Part shown: positions 8,052-14,861 of the stretch, one piece after another
Layout: the number at the start of each line of letters is the position of its first letter
Position numbering within the stretch: position 1 is the first letter of the stretch
Origin: a virus
IMG/VR virus record: IMGVR_UViG_3300028031_000007
Location: 1 to 39,074 of that record
Strand: one strand, 5' to 3'
Length of the DNA: 39,074 bases
Program-made: the position numbers and the translations under genes
Notes under the pieces: model-generated
What the model was told of the DNA's origin: nothing
Databases searched by the model: none
What the model saw: only the letters and a program-made list of their open reading frames with translations

Positions 8052-10049
8052 TTAATTCTGCTGCGTTCCATTCCGCAACCCATCTACTATTTCCATACTT
8101 TCAATCTTAGTTTTCTCTGCTTGTGCGCCCTTAAGTACAGCACTAGCCGCCGCCTCACCCTGCTTGGCAATATTCAAATCAGCAGCGGACTCAGCCTTTT
8201 CAGCCTCAGCCCTTAAATATTCATCATTAGCATTCTGTTGTGGTGCGTTAGCGCGCTCTTGTTCAAGCTGTGCCATGTACTTTTTATCTTCTTCGGTGTC
8301 TGGCTGGACAATTCCTGAGGCTAATAGTTCTTTACGAACATAATCTTTCAAGTCTTGGATGCCGGGATTATCTTTCAACAAGATCATCATCTTCAATATG
8401 TTGTTCTTCATCGGGTCACCATCGGGTAACGCCGCCGCAATGTCCTTTAAGCTATCAAAGGTCTCCTCTTGTTGTGTCTGGTAGTTCTTGGATACCCCTA
8501 CAACAACATCAAACTTCCCGTTCGACACGTCATTACCAGCCGATAACGTTCCGCCTGTAATCGTGGGCTGTACTAATATCTGAGATTTAGCATCGCCCTT
8601 GTCGTTAATCGTTCGTACATTTCTACCTGCGTTTAATGAACCGCCGTACACTTCGCCGCCCATACCCTCGTAAACAACCGCAATACGCATGATGAACTTG
8701 TCAACATTGTCAAATATCATCGCCGTGTTCATGTCTTCGCGCTTGAATATAGCGTTGATTGCCTTGCCGCTAGACTGTGGGTCTAGTGTGTCTTGTGGTG
8801 CGCCACCTACCCCTTGTCGGATAGACTCAGAGTTCATCTGTATCACCGTAGCCAATCCCTCGGATATCTTAGTGCCGGGGATGCTCATAATTGGCCCCGA
8901 TCTAACAACATCGCCATTAGCATTCTTTACATCATCAGCTAACAAATAGGCTGCTTGGTGTCGGTTCTTACCCCATCCCGCGCTAATGGCTGGGTTAACC
9001 ATCTGCTCTGGTGAAAACACAGGAGTATCCTCAGAGGCATGTGCCGCCGACTCCATAGCTAAACTATAAGCCATGTTCAAGCCGCGTTGTTGATCCATCT
9101 TCTCGCGAATAATTCCACGGTAGAACTCTTGACCATCAACATAACCACGAAACCCATAACAAGGAATGACAGGTATGTGCTTGCCAACTACACGAGTTCG
9201 GGGCACTAATATTTCACTGGCTGAGTGGACTATCTTATACACAGAATCAGTAGTTATCTTGCGGCTACGTCTGAACTCAAAGCCAAACAATTCTAATTCG
9301 TCTTTATCTACATCCTCACGCTTAATGCGTACTATCTCGCCGCTGACCGGATGCGTGAATGTCTCTAATACAATGTTCTGTGTGTCCTTCTCGTAACGAG
9401 TCCCTACATATATCAAATCCTGTCCAACGGAAAAGTTAAAAGATGATCTGTTGCGAGCCTCTAACGAATCTGGATTATCGCTAGGCCATATCTTCTCAAA
9501 CTTCTTTGGGGAATACGGGGTTAGTATCGTACAGTGATCAGCATCAGACTTATCGGCTTTACGTGCAGACGCATCAAAGATAACCGTTGAATAAGCACAC
9601 GGCTGTTCTGTAAATACAATGTTCTGGTAGTTGTTATCTGGATCGCCGGGGTTTTCATACTCAGTGTTTAATATGATAGCGCCCGTTCCGCATGCCATGG
9701 CCTCAAAGATAGCCGTATCTATCGCTGACTGTCCGCCATCCCTCTGCACGTCACGCCTAAACAAACCATCTAGCAAATCCGCATCGTCTGGGTTTGTCGC
9801 ATCGTCACTCGGTGAGTAGTTAACTGATTGCCGGTTGTTAGTCCATACTGAATAAGTCCTGCGCAAATAGTCAGAGAGGTGATCCATCTGCAACTTAGCA
9901 CGATCTTCATAGTCTTCTTCGAGCCAACCTTCCCAATGACCGCCGGGCACTTGAGTGAAGCGATACTCCTCATTAGACTGATCGCGCACATCTTGTGATG
10001 CGGCTAGATCATCGTCTAAGTCTTCGAGGTATTGTAGTAGGTTGTTCAT
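8052..10049 (-). CDS. Portal protein, P22 gp1-like
   Basis: This encodes 665 aa (P22 gp1 is 725). The N-terminus has 'DDLAASQDVRDQSNEEYRF' and 'EDRAKLQMDHLSDYLRR'. Middle motifs such as 'AMACGTGAIIL' and 'HIPVIPCYGFRGYVDGQEFYRG' are typical of the P22-type portal family (residues about 110 and 285). The C-terminus (about 570-665) is a long Glu/Ala/Gln-rich helix matching the crown/barrel region. It forms the dodecameric DNA channel. The start overlaps the terminase stop by 4 nt. Confidence 0.9.
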   Translation of the reverse strand: MNNLLQYLEDLDDDLAASQDVRDQSNEEYRFTQVPGGHWEGWLEEDYEDRAKLQMDHLSDYLRRTYSVWTNNRQSVNYSPSDDATNPDDADLLDGLFRRDVQRDGGQSAIDTAIFEAMACGTGAIILNTEYENPGDPDNNYQNIVFTEQPCAYSTVIFDASARKADKSDADHCTILTPYSPKKFEKIWPSDNPDSLEARNRSSFNFSVGQDLIYVGTRYEKDTQNIVLETFTHPVSGEIVRIKREDVDKDELELFGFEFRRSRKITTDSVYKIVHSASEILVPRTRVVGKHIPVIPCYGFRGYVDGQEFYRGIIREKMDQQRGLNMAYSLAMESAAHASEDTPVFSPEQMVNPAISAGWGKNRHQAAYLLADDVKNANGDVVRSGPIMSIPGTKISEGLATVIQMNSESIRQGVGGAPQDTLDPQSSGKAINAIFKREDMNTAMIFDNVDKFIMRIAVVYEGMGGEVYGGSLNAGRNVRTINDKGDAKSQILVQPTITGGTLSAGNDVSNGKFDVVVGVSKNYQTQQEETFDSLKDIAAALPDGDPMKNNILKMMILLKDNPGIQDLKDYVRKELLASGIVQPDTEEDKKYMAQLEQERANAPQQNANDEYLRAEAEKAESAADLNIAKQGEAAASAVLKGAQAEKTKIESMEIVDGLRNGTQQN

Positions 10050-11353
10050 GCAAATGCGCTGTGTCTTTGTGGTATGTCGTAAGATATATTTTGTTTTATT
10101 ACTTTAGTAAGGCTCGGGAATAACGCCGTTAGTGCCCATACAAGCGCATCTACGCGGTCTGGGCTGTAGCCTTGTGACTTGCGGTTGAAGTCGCTGGTAA
10201 AGCTACACATTTGATCTTCTAGCTCTGTGAATTCTTCTAAGTGATATATCTTTCCGCGTTCGTACAATGCAACAATAGGCTCTGCTCTGATTACCTTGCC
10301 CCTCGTTGCACGCACCGCTGTATAGGGCACGTTAGGATTGATAGCCCGTATCGTAGCCTCAACCATGTCGCCACCTTGGTTAACCTCGGCAACGACTCTA
10401 TCTGCGTTGTATATCTCGTATAACGCTAATGCTCTTCTAGCCCATTCTTCTGGTCGGTACTTGCCGCTATCATCAGCCAGTATGTAACCATTACCACCAG
10501 CATCTACAGCCGCGCACACTATGCCTGTCTCATCTGAGCCGGGTTCATTGCTTATAGCGGGGTCTATTGCTACCACCACTCTAGTGAAATCAGGTGGTGT
10601 TTGTGTTCTGTGTATGGTCTCACGTCTCCATAGCGCATGTTCTGCATCAGAGGCGTACTCACCATCAAAGAATCGTTTCTTAGCGGCCGGGGCGTAGCTC
10701 TCTAAGTCCTCAAGGTACTCGGCGCTTAAGTTCTTAGCATTATCTTTGGGGTTAACCTGTACTTGTCCGTATTTAGACCGATCTACGCGAGCCTCACCAT
10801 CAGGGTCAATGCCATCACTCCACAATCTATACGTCCAGTGCTGTCTAATCGTTGGATTGAGATCAACATAGAACCGTTGTGATAGTTCATCGCCGGTGAT
10901 TGTCTTGACTGTCTGAGCTAACCTTGACCGTAACAAAGTGAATGCTGAATACTTACACTCACTAGCCTCGTTCATGTAGATGGTTGCATACTCGTTACCA
11001 AGTATCTTCTCCATCGCCTTATCATCATTGAGTCCGCCGATCCAAACCTCAGACCCATTGGGCAGCTCAAAGTACCCGTATAACTCATGCCATTGAGCGT
11101 GTAAGCCACTAAACCTAAGATCACACACCTCAGGCCATGTGCCTTTGACTATAGCCCTCTTAGCGCTTGTGGCCTCTTGTCTGACAATTAAGTGCCTAGA
11201 CTTCTTGGCTAGTAGGGCGCGCTCCATGATAGTTCCAACTAATTCAACTGTCTTACCTGATCGGCTACCACCATACGTCAAGCAATACCGCTTACCAGCA
11301 GTTAGTAACTCATCCCGCATCCTTTGCTGGCCGGGATTACGTACATAGGTCAC
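10046..11353 (-). CDS. terL: Terminase large subunit
   Basis: This encodes 435 aa. The ATPase has Walker A GGSRSGKT (residues 28-35) and a Walker B-like ATIYMNEASE (123-132). The nuclease domain has an aspartate in VVVAIDPAIS (D264), an acidic residue in VVAEVNQGGD (E323) and D402 in SPDRVDALVWAL, the usual RNase H-like metal site. It is the packaging motor and headful nuclease, binding portal and small subunit. The reading frame begins at GTG (11353), overlapping the small-subunit stop as GTGA. Confidence 0.93.
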   Translation of the reverse strand: MTYVRNPGQQRMRDELLTAGKRYCLTYGGSRSGKTVELVGTIMERALLAKKSRHLIVRQEATSAKRAIVKGTWPEVCDLRFSGLHAQWHELYGYFELPNGSEVWIGGLNDDKAMEKILGNEYATIYMNEASECKYSAFTLLRSRLAQTVKTITGDELSQRFYVDLNPTIRQHWTYRLWSDGIDPDGEARVDRSKYGQVQVNPKDNAKNLSAEYLEDLESYAPAAKKRFFDGEYASDAEHALWRRETIHRTQTPPDFTRVVVAIDPAISNEPGSDETGIVCAAVDAGGNGYILADDSGKYRPEEWARRALALYEIYNADRVVAEVNQGGDMVEATIRAINPNVPYTAVRATRGKVIRAEPIVALYERGKIYHLEEFTELEDQMCSFTSDFNRKSQGYSPDRVDALVWALTALFPSLTKVIKQNISYDIPQRHSAFA

Positions 11354-11748
11354 AACTTAACGCTATCACTCTCTAAAGTTACGTTCATTACGTGGTTTGT
11401 GTCTTGCTTATCGTGCATTCCATGGTTAGCTAGAACTAACTTGGCTATGGTCGCATTGAAGTCACCAGTTAAGCCAGAATTTAGCGTTACATTCTTCTGT
11501 TTCTCTTGAATCCCCTCTAACGTATGCAGAAACGACTCGTGCACATCACGCCAATCATACAAAACTCTTGTTGATACACCCAAGTTAATAGCCAATCCCT
11601 CTGTGCTGGGTATAACGTTGCGATGGTCTCCGTAGAAGATTTCCTCGCACTCTTTGTTGTCATTATTAATCCATGTACGAATGTTGCCCTCTAAGTATTC
11701 ATCAGCCTTAGCTTGCATGGCTTTGTTGTATTTAGTTGGTCTGGCCAT
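11350..11748 (-). CDS. terS: Terminase small subunit, P22 gp3-like
   Basis: This encodes 132 aa from the ATG at 11748 (MARPTKYN). 'ALAINLGVSTRVLYDWR'-type helix-turn-helix (about residues 50-68) and 'ATIAKLVLANHGMHDKQD' near the end match the GP3 DNA-packaging family. It recognises the pac site and brings in the large subunit. A likely consequence is headful packaging with permuted genomes, consistent with a circular map. Confidence 0.88.
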   Translation of the reverse strand: MARPTKYNKAMQAKADEYLEGNIRTWINNDNKECEEIFYGDHRNVIPSTEGLAINLGVSTRVLYDWRDVHESFLHTLEGIQEKQKNVTLNSGLTGDFNATIAKLVLANHGMHDKQDTNHVMNVTLESDSVKL

Positions 11749-11902
11749 CACTTAACCCTTTGCGAAATGCTGCCATGTTTCGTTGTGTATTAGCCCATAT
11801 CTCATCTGCTAGTTTTTTTTGGTTTATTTCGTGTGTTTTACCGCCCTCATTCAAAACAAAGAAGACCACAGCAAGTCCTACTATAGTTAGTATTGGAGTC
11901 AT
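11732..11902 (-). CDS. Membrane microprotein upstream of terminase
   Basis: This encodes 56 aa. Residues 3-17 (PILTIVGLAVVFFVL) form one membrane helix, followed by a charged helical tail. It overlaps the terminase small-subunit start by 17 nt and its ATG touches the stop of the next gene upstream (TAATGA). Function unknown. Confidence 0.6.
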   Translation of the reverse strand: MTPILTIVGLAVVFFVLNEGGKTHEINQKKLADEIWANTQRNMAAFRKGLSDGQTN

Positions 11903-12072
11903 TAGGTTAGCTCTGCTTTGTTTCTAGCTTCTCTCTGTATTGCTGCGATCTTAGCCGCCGCTTCAGATTGTATTTTATCAGCTAAATCTTGTTGTTCAAC
12001 AGCCCACCTATGTATCAAGGGGCGCAATACAATTATTGCAAATACAATAAATAGGATGTCAATTATGTACAT
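11902..12072 (-). CDS. Membrane microprotein with coiled-coil tail
   Basis: This encodes 56 aa. Residues 2-20 (YIIDILFIVFAIIVLRPLI) are a membrane helix, and residues 24-52 are an Ala/Glu/Lys-rich amphipathic helix. This single-pass, short-coiled-coil plan resembles inner-membrane spanins, but it lies far from the endolysin. No lipobox partner is adjacent. Function unknown. Confidence 0.6.
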   Translation of the reverse strand: MYIIDILFIVFAIIVLRPLIHRWAVEQQDLADKIQSEAAAKIAAIQREARNKAELT

Positions 12073-12076
12073 CAGA

Positions 12077-12256
12077 TTAGTTTGCCAGCAATGCTCGTTT
12101 ACGGCTTATGTTGCCACGTAGTTTATTGACCATGTGTACGCCTAAAGATAACCGCTCGTGCGCTACATCTCTAAGCACGTTAAGCAATTCATCGGGCGTG
12201 TTAGCGTCAACAATATCTTTAATGTAAAAACTGTAATCTTGGTTAACTCGTTTCAT
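12077..12256 (-). CDS. Small hypothetical protein
   Basis: This encodes 59 aa, soluble and helical, starting MKRVNQDYSFYIKDIVDANT with a basic C-terminus (KLRGNISRKRALL). It overlaps the stop of the 123-aa gene upstream by 4 nt. No family recognised. Confidence 0.6.
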   Translation of the reverse strand: MKRVNQDYSFYIKDIVDANTPDELLNVLRDVAHERLSLGVHMVNKLRGNISRKRALLAN

Positions 12257-12624
12257 TTAATAACCATCATTGCTATAAGTGCAACTACAGGTGCGGCCAT
12301 AACGATTGCGCCTATAACCTCAACCCATGCCGGAATGTGCGATGAACCCATCTGTCCCCACTCTTTCCTAATCCCTGCATATAGCGGAGGATCAATTATT
12401 GTCGGGCTTGCCAACGAGTGAAAGTTGTAAGTCTTGTCTTTGCGTATTGGATTATTCTGGCGCTGCTTATACGTTAGGGGGGTGGTGTAGGGTACGTGTT
12501 TGGATGATTCTTTGGTTTTTAGCTGAGCGGCTTGAATGTTTGCTTCGTTCTGCAATGCAGCAACCGCCCTGTTAGCGCCTAAAGCTATTTCCTTATTTAA
12601 TTCTTCTCGTGTTTTAGATTTCAC
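12253..12624 (-). CDS. Hypothetical protein with C-terminal membrane anchor
   Basis: This encodes 123 aa, starting at GTG (12624) that overlaps the upstream stop (GTGA). Residues 1-45 are helical and charged. Residues 98-121 (VEVIGAIVMAAPVVALIAMM) form a membrane helix at the very end, a tail-anchored plan. It lies in the chain of small late genes between the tRNAs and terminase. No family recognised. Confidence 0.65.
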   Translation of the reverse strand: MKSKTREELNKEIALGANRAVAALQNEANIQAAQLKTKESSKHVPYTTPLTYKQRQNNPIRKDKTYNFHSLASPTIIDPPLYAGIRKEWGQMGSSHIPAWVEVIGAIVMAAPVVALIAMMVIK

Positions 12625-13016
12625 GGGTATATTATCCCTGATTTATCATTAACATTGCCAATTGCATACACAGTGCCGGACTTGTCATTTATATTGCCTA
12701 TAGCAAATACGTTGTTGGCCTCGAAAGACTCAACACACTCTTGCCATGCAATTTGTTCAACCTTAGTGAGTGAGCTATCATCTAAGTATCCTTCCCACGC
12801 AGCTACTCCTTCATCACGAAACTTCTCCTCTTCTGTTGGCGGGATATCATTATATTCAACGGGTTCTCTGCCGTGATAGTTATCCTCTAACCACTGATTA
12901 TAATTTATTACTCCTATGTCTTGGAATTCTTCACTCTCATCAGCCTTTGCCGCCAAAACTACAGGAACAATCGCCGCAGCCGTTAGAGCCCCCCTGATAA
13001 AATTTCTTCGATTCAT
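12621..13016 (-). CDS. Tat-exported protein with a coat N-arm-like segment
   Basis: This encodes 131 aa. MNRRNFIRGALTAAAIVPVV is a clear twin-arginine signal with an AKA cleavage site near residue 25. Residues 83-107 (LTKVEQIAWQECVESFEANN and on) align without gaps to coat residues 4-28, with 13 of 25 identical, and part of the DNA also matches (ATTGCATGG.AAGAGT). The last 29 residues are two copies of a 13-residue unit, [FY]AIGN[IV]NDKSG. The protein would be folded in the cytoplasm and exported. A role in exclusion, decoy or virion assembly is open. Forms a pair with the next Tat gene (4-nt overlap). Confidence 0.75.
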   Translation of the reverse strand: MNRRNFIRGALTAAAIVPVVLAAKADESEEFQDIGVINYNQWLEDNYHGREPVEYNDIPPTEEEKFRDEGVAAWEGYLDDSSLTKVEQIAWQECVESFEANNVFAIGNINDKSGTVYAIGNVNDKSGIIYP

Positions 13017-13381
13017 AATAGTATGGCCGGCCTGAGTTCTGTCGGAACCTGTTTGGTGTGGGATTTCACAGTAAATACTTCCAGCGTTCCGTCGTTTTTG
13101 TGCTCTCCCTGTATCGTGAATTTGTCGCCAAGCTTAAGCGCATCATTATTATAATGAACAGTTTTATACTCTATTGCATTAGCGCGGTGCTGTTCGTTAG
13201 CCCATTCTCTCAAGTCTTTTATTTGTTCATCGCGGAACTTATCTAAGTCCGTCAACCCGCTATCTCCGTATGATTCTGTAGAATCTTCGCCCAATACAAG
13301 CAATTCAGATTCCGCCGCTACGACTAAAGTAGTAAGCGCGGTTGCTGCTAGCGTGCCTTTGATAAAGTTACGTCTGTTCAT
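13013..13381 (-). CDS. Second Tat-exported small protein
   Basis: This encodes 122 aa with an almost identical twin-arginine start (MNRRNFIKGTLAATALTTLV), so it shares the export route of the downstream gene. The mature part shares only short pieces with it, such as KFRDE, so the pair may come from an old duplication that kept the signal. The C-terminal half (residues 75-115) looks like a small beta domain. No catalytic motif or cofactor site is visible, although Tat export usually implies a folded or cofactor-bound cargo. Confidence 0.72.
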   Translation of the reverse strand: MNRRNFIKGTLAATALTTLVVAAESELLVLGEDSTESYGDSGLTDLDKFRDEQIKDLREWANEQHRANAIEYKTVHYNNDALKLGDKFTIQGEHKNDGTLEVFTVKSHTKQVPTELRPAILL

Positions 13382-13536
13382 TGTTTCACCGCTTCAAATT
13401 CTCTTATTGCACGTTGATAAGCTTCAATTTCCATATCTGTTAAAGGGTTACTAAATTCTGTACGTCTCATTACTACATAAACAGCAAATGCGGCAAAGAC
13501 CGCTAAAGGGGTGAGTATAATTAATAATCCAATCAT
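13378..13536 (-). CDS. Single-pass membrane microprotein
   Basis: This encodes 52 aa. Residues 2-23 (IGLLIILTPLAVFAAFAVYV) form a membrane helix, then a short charged helix. Its stop overlaps the Tat gene start as ATGA and its ATG abuts the stop of the 27-aa ORF upstream. Translationally coupled late microprotein of unknown role. Confidence 0.6.
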   Translation of the reverse strand: MIGLLIILTPLAVFAAFAVYVVMRRTEFSNPLTDMEIEAYQRAIREFEAVKQ

Positions 13537-13620
13537 CTAATCCCACCCATCAATTATCCACCATTCATACTTGATTACAACGCTGTCTTTAATGTTCTGT
13601 GTCTCTGTGCTAATGTTCAT
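13537..13620 (-). CDS. Very small ORF in coupled chain
   Basis: This encodes 27 aa (MNISTETQNIKDSVVIKYEW and on). It is called only because its start and stop join tightly to both neighbours (ATGA overlap upstream, TAGATG downstream). It may be a real micropeptide or only a ribosome-passing link. Confidence 0.35.
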   Translation of the reverse strand: MNISTETQNIKDSVVIKYEWWIIDGWD

Positions 13621-13694
13621 TGCTTAGCTTCCTTGTTTTTCTGCACTTCTTCATCATAAGAAGTGGATACAATTCTGTTAATTACTTCACTCAT
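13617..13694 (-). CDS. Very small ORF in coupled chain
   Basis: This encodes 25 aa (MSEVINRIVSTSYDEEVQKN and on), helical and charged. ATGA overlaps occur at both ends, with the 72-aa gene upstream and the 27-aa ORF downstream. Evidence is context only. Confidence 0.35.
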   Translation of the reverse strand: MSEVINRIVSTSYDEEVQKNKEAKQ

Positions 13695-13909
13695 TGCGCT
13701 ATGCCGCTGCACTCACCAGACGGATGAATTAGATTGTTATGCCATCCTTCCCTTGGTTCATCAAGATTATTTTCTTTGCAAAACTCTTTAATACGATCAC
13801 ATATTGGTGCGCAGTCTTCAGACGCGCCCATCTTTGTAATGCTGTCTCTAGTAGTCAGCCAACCTATAAATCCGAAAATTGCTTCTGATGCTGTTAGTTT
13901 TTCATTCAT
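13691..13909 (-). CDS. Conserved phage hypothetical, first gene after tRNAs
   Basis: This encodes 72 aa. 'KLTASEAIFGFIGWLTTRD' and 'KEFCKENNLDEPREGWHNNL' resemble a small protein I recognise as common in tailed phages of Gram-negative hosts, with no known role. GAGG lies 9 nt before the start. It is the first protein gene of the late transcript after the tRNAs. Confidence 0.7.
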   Translation of the reverse strand: MNEKLTASEAIFGFIGWLTTRDSITKMGASEDCAPICDRIKEFCKENNLDEPREGWHNNLIHPSGECSGIAQ

Positions 13910-13990
13910 TGTTTAACCTCAAAGGTTATTGCAGTTCCCAGAACGGTGTATATTTTAGACAAAAACTGATCAAGGCCAAGTCATGTCTGT

Positions 13991-13999
13991 ATTATAGCA
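13991..13999 (-). promoter_or_regulatory. Extended -10 promoter candidate
   Basis: On the minus strand the sequence reads TGC then TATAAT (perfect -10 with TGn extension); no good -35 lies 16-18 nt upstream. It is located between the tRNAs and the 72-aa gene, with transcription predicted near 13984. It could give terminator-independent expression of the small late genes. Confidence 0.45.
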
Positions 14000-14015
14000 C
14001 AGTTTAACGTAAATA

Positions 14016-14089
14016 TGGATGCGAGTATCAGAGTTGCACCGATGGTTTCAGGTTATGAGCCTAATGTGTTGCTACTACACTAACTCGCA
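14016..14089 (-). tRNA. tRNA-Met (CAT)
   Basis: This is a 74-nt cloverleaf. The acceptor TGCGAGT pairs with ACTCGCA over 7 bp, followed by discriminator T and an encoded CCA. Next come T8-A9, D stem GTGT/ACAC, anticodon stem TTAGG/CCTGA with loop CTCATAA (anticodon CAT) and T stem ATCGG/CTGAT with loop TGCAACT. Methionine is the direct reading; a tRNA-Ile with modified CAT cannot be excluded. It lies 4 nt after the tRNA-like gene upstream, so both are probably cut from one transcript. Confidence 0.88.
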
Positions 14090-14093
14090 ATAT

Positions 14094-14164
14094 TGGCAAG
14101 CCGCCAGAGGATTGAACTCTGCTAATCGGTTTTGGAGGCCAGATGCGATCCCAGATCGCGACTT
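14094..14164 (-). tRNA. tRNA-Trp-like (CCA), imperfect
   Basis: The acceptor AAGTCGC/GCGGCTT (7 bp with one G-T), discriminator G and encoded CCA are correct, and the T arm CAGAG-TTCAATC-CTCTG is canonical. The middle is short and irregular. The best anticodon loop is CTCCAAA (anticodon CCA, Trp), but its stem has C-A mismatches at both ends. The D region instead forms a GCGATC/GATCGC hairpin. It may be a decayed tRNA or a tRNA-like element used for processing. Confidence 0.5.
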
Positions 14165-14175
14165 GTGGTTAACGT

Positions 14176-14257
14176 AAAAACCCCGCTACAAAATAAAGCA
14201 TATTAAACAAAACTCTAACATGAGGGTTTGGGATTTACTTTATCTAAATAACGGGGC
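14176..14257 (-). terminator. Terminator-like hairpin before tRNAs (tR' position)
   Basis: On the minus strand GCCCCG (14257-14252) pairs with CGGGG (14185-14181), directly followed by TTTTT (14180-14176). An inner ATAAAG/CTTTAT pair (14243-14238 with 14098+95, i.e. 14193-14198) supports the stem; the loop is long. It stands between the Q-proximal promoter and the late genes, where lambda has tR'. Intrinsic strength is uncertain because of the long loop. Confidence 0.5.
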
Positions 14258-14358
14258 TTATGTGTGTGGTATGGAATCATTGATATTCAGCTGTCCCAGC
14301 CACGGCTCTCGCCCTACCAAGTGACAACTCGCCACACTAGATATTTACTATACCAAAA

Positions 14359-14607
14359 CTATGCGTTAAGGCAAGTGGTTTTTGAATTAGTTTCTTGTCG
14401 CTGCATGCGCATAGCTATTATCAACAGCGGTGAATGCTCTGCAACCATCACTAGTAATCTGAGCAAAGAACAATAAGCATCGCTAGCCTTTCTCCTGCCC
14501 TGCTCGTTGTTCTGAATCGTAGCCTTCCTGCACCCTGTGAACTCCGCCCACTGAGCCTGAGACATGTCGAATGACTGGCGTATTCTCTTTAGTTGTTGTG
14601 GATTCAT
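14359..14607 (-). CDS. XRE-family helix-turn-helix regulator
   Basis: This encodes 82 aa. Residues 4-50 ('LKRIRQSFDMSQAQWAEFTG', then 'CRKATIQNNEQGRRKASD') are a standard lambda-repressor-type HTH in which 'SQAQWAEFTGCRKATIQNNEQG' spans helices 2-3. The C-terminus is a short helix without a ligand domain. It shares a transcript with the 52-aa gene just upstream, from the promoter next to Q. It may bind the inverted repeat in that promoter and limit late transcription. Confidence 0.8.
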   Translation of the reverse strand: MNPQQLKRIRQSFDMSQAQWAEFTGCRKATIQNNEQGRRKASDAYCSLLRLLVMVAEHSPLLIIAMRMQRQETNSKTTCLNA

Positions 14608-14608
14608 T

Positions 14609-14767
14609 TTATGTGTAAAGAACCCTAAACGCCTCGACCATCATGCCGCCCATCACACATCTTGCTAAAGTTTTCTCTGCTTTTTCTCTCTGTAGTCGTA
14701 ACACACCCCGGTCTCTCAGCTTTCTGTCGATTCCTCTTTTAAATTTATTTGCTTCTTGGATTGTCAT
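14609..14767 (-). CDS. Small basic protein coupled to XRE regulator
   Basis: This encodes 52 aa (MTIQEANKFKRGIDRKLRDR and on), Arg/Lys-rich with a Met-rich hydrophobic stretch at residues 38-44. The stop lies 1 nt before the XRE start. It is the first gene after the Q-proximal promoter. Function unknown; it may be a nucleic-acid binder. Confidence 0.6.
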   Translation of the reverse strand: MTIQEANKFKRGIDRKLRDRGVLRLQREKAEKTLARCVMGGMMVEAFRVLYT

Positions 14768-14814
14768 GATATTCCGCCTGTTGTTTAACTAAGTTGTAGT
14801 GCTTCTATGGGTTA

Positions 14815-14842
14815 AGTATACGCTTACGGCGTACAGCGTCAA
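14815..14842 (-). promoter_or_regulatory. Strong sigma70 promoter just after Q (pR' position)
   Basis: On the minus strand TTGACG (14842-14837) is followed by a 16-nt spacer and TATACT (14820-14815), giving a start near 14808. It lies in the 94-nt gap after the Q-like gene. In lambda the Q-controlled late promoter pR' occupies the same position and Q binds between -35 and -10. Confidence 0.7.
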
Positions 14843-14846
14843 GCGT
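14820..14846. promoter_or_regulatory. Inverted-repeat operator inside the promoter
   Basis: ACGCTT at 14820-14825 and AAGCGT at 14841-14846 form perfect 6-bp arms with a partly symmetric 15-bp centre. The whole element covers the -35 and spacer. It could be an XRE repressor operator or a Q-binding element; the sequence does not decide between them. Confidence 0.55.
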
Positions 14847-14861
14847 TATTCGGAATTAATT

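Noticed and set aside
11350-11748. Possible integrase or lysogeny cassette near terminase
   Set aside because: No tyrosine or serine recombinase motif, att-like repeat or CI gene was found anywhere.
14265-14342. Third tRNA-like element on the minus strand (GTGTGG/CCACAC ends and a CTTGGTAG D-loop-like stretch)
   Set aside because: The anticodon loop lacks T33, the T loop is not canonical and the stems do not close together; not supported as a tRNA.
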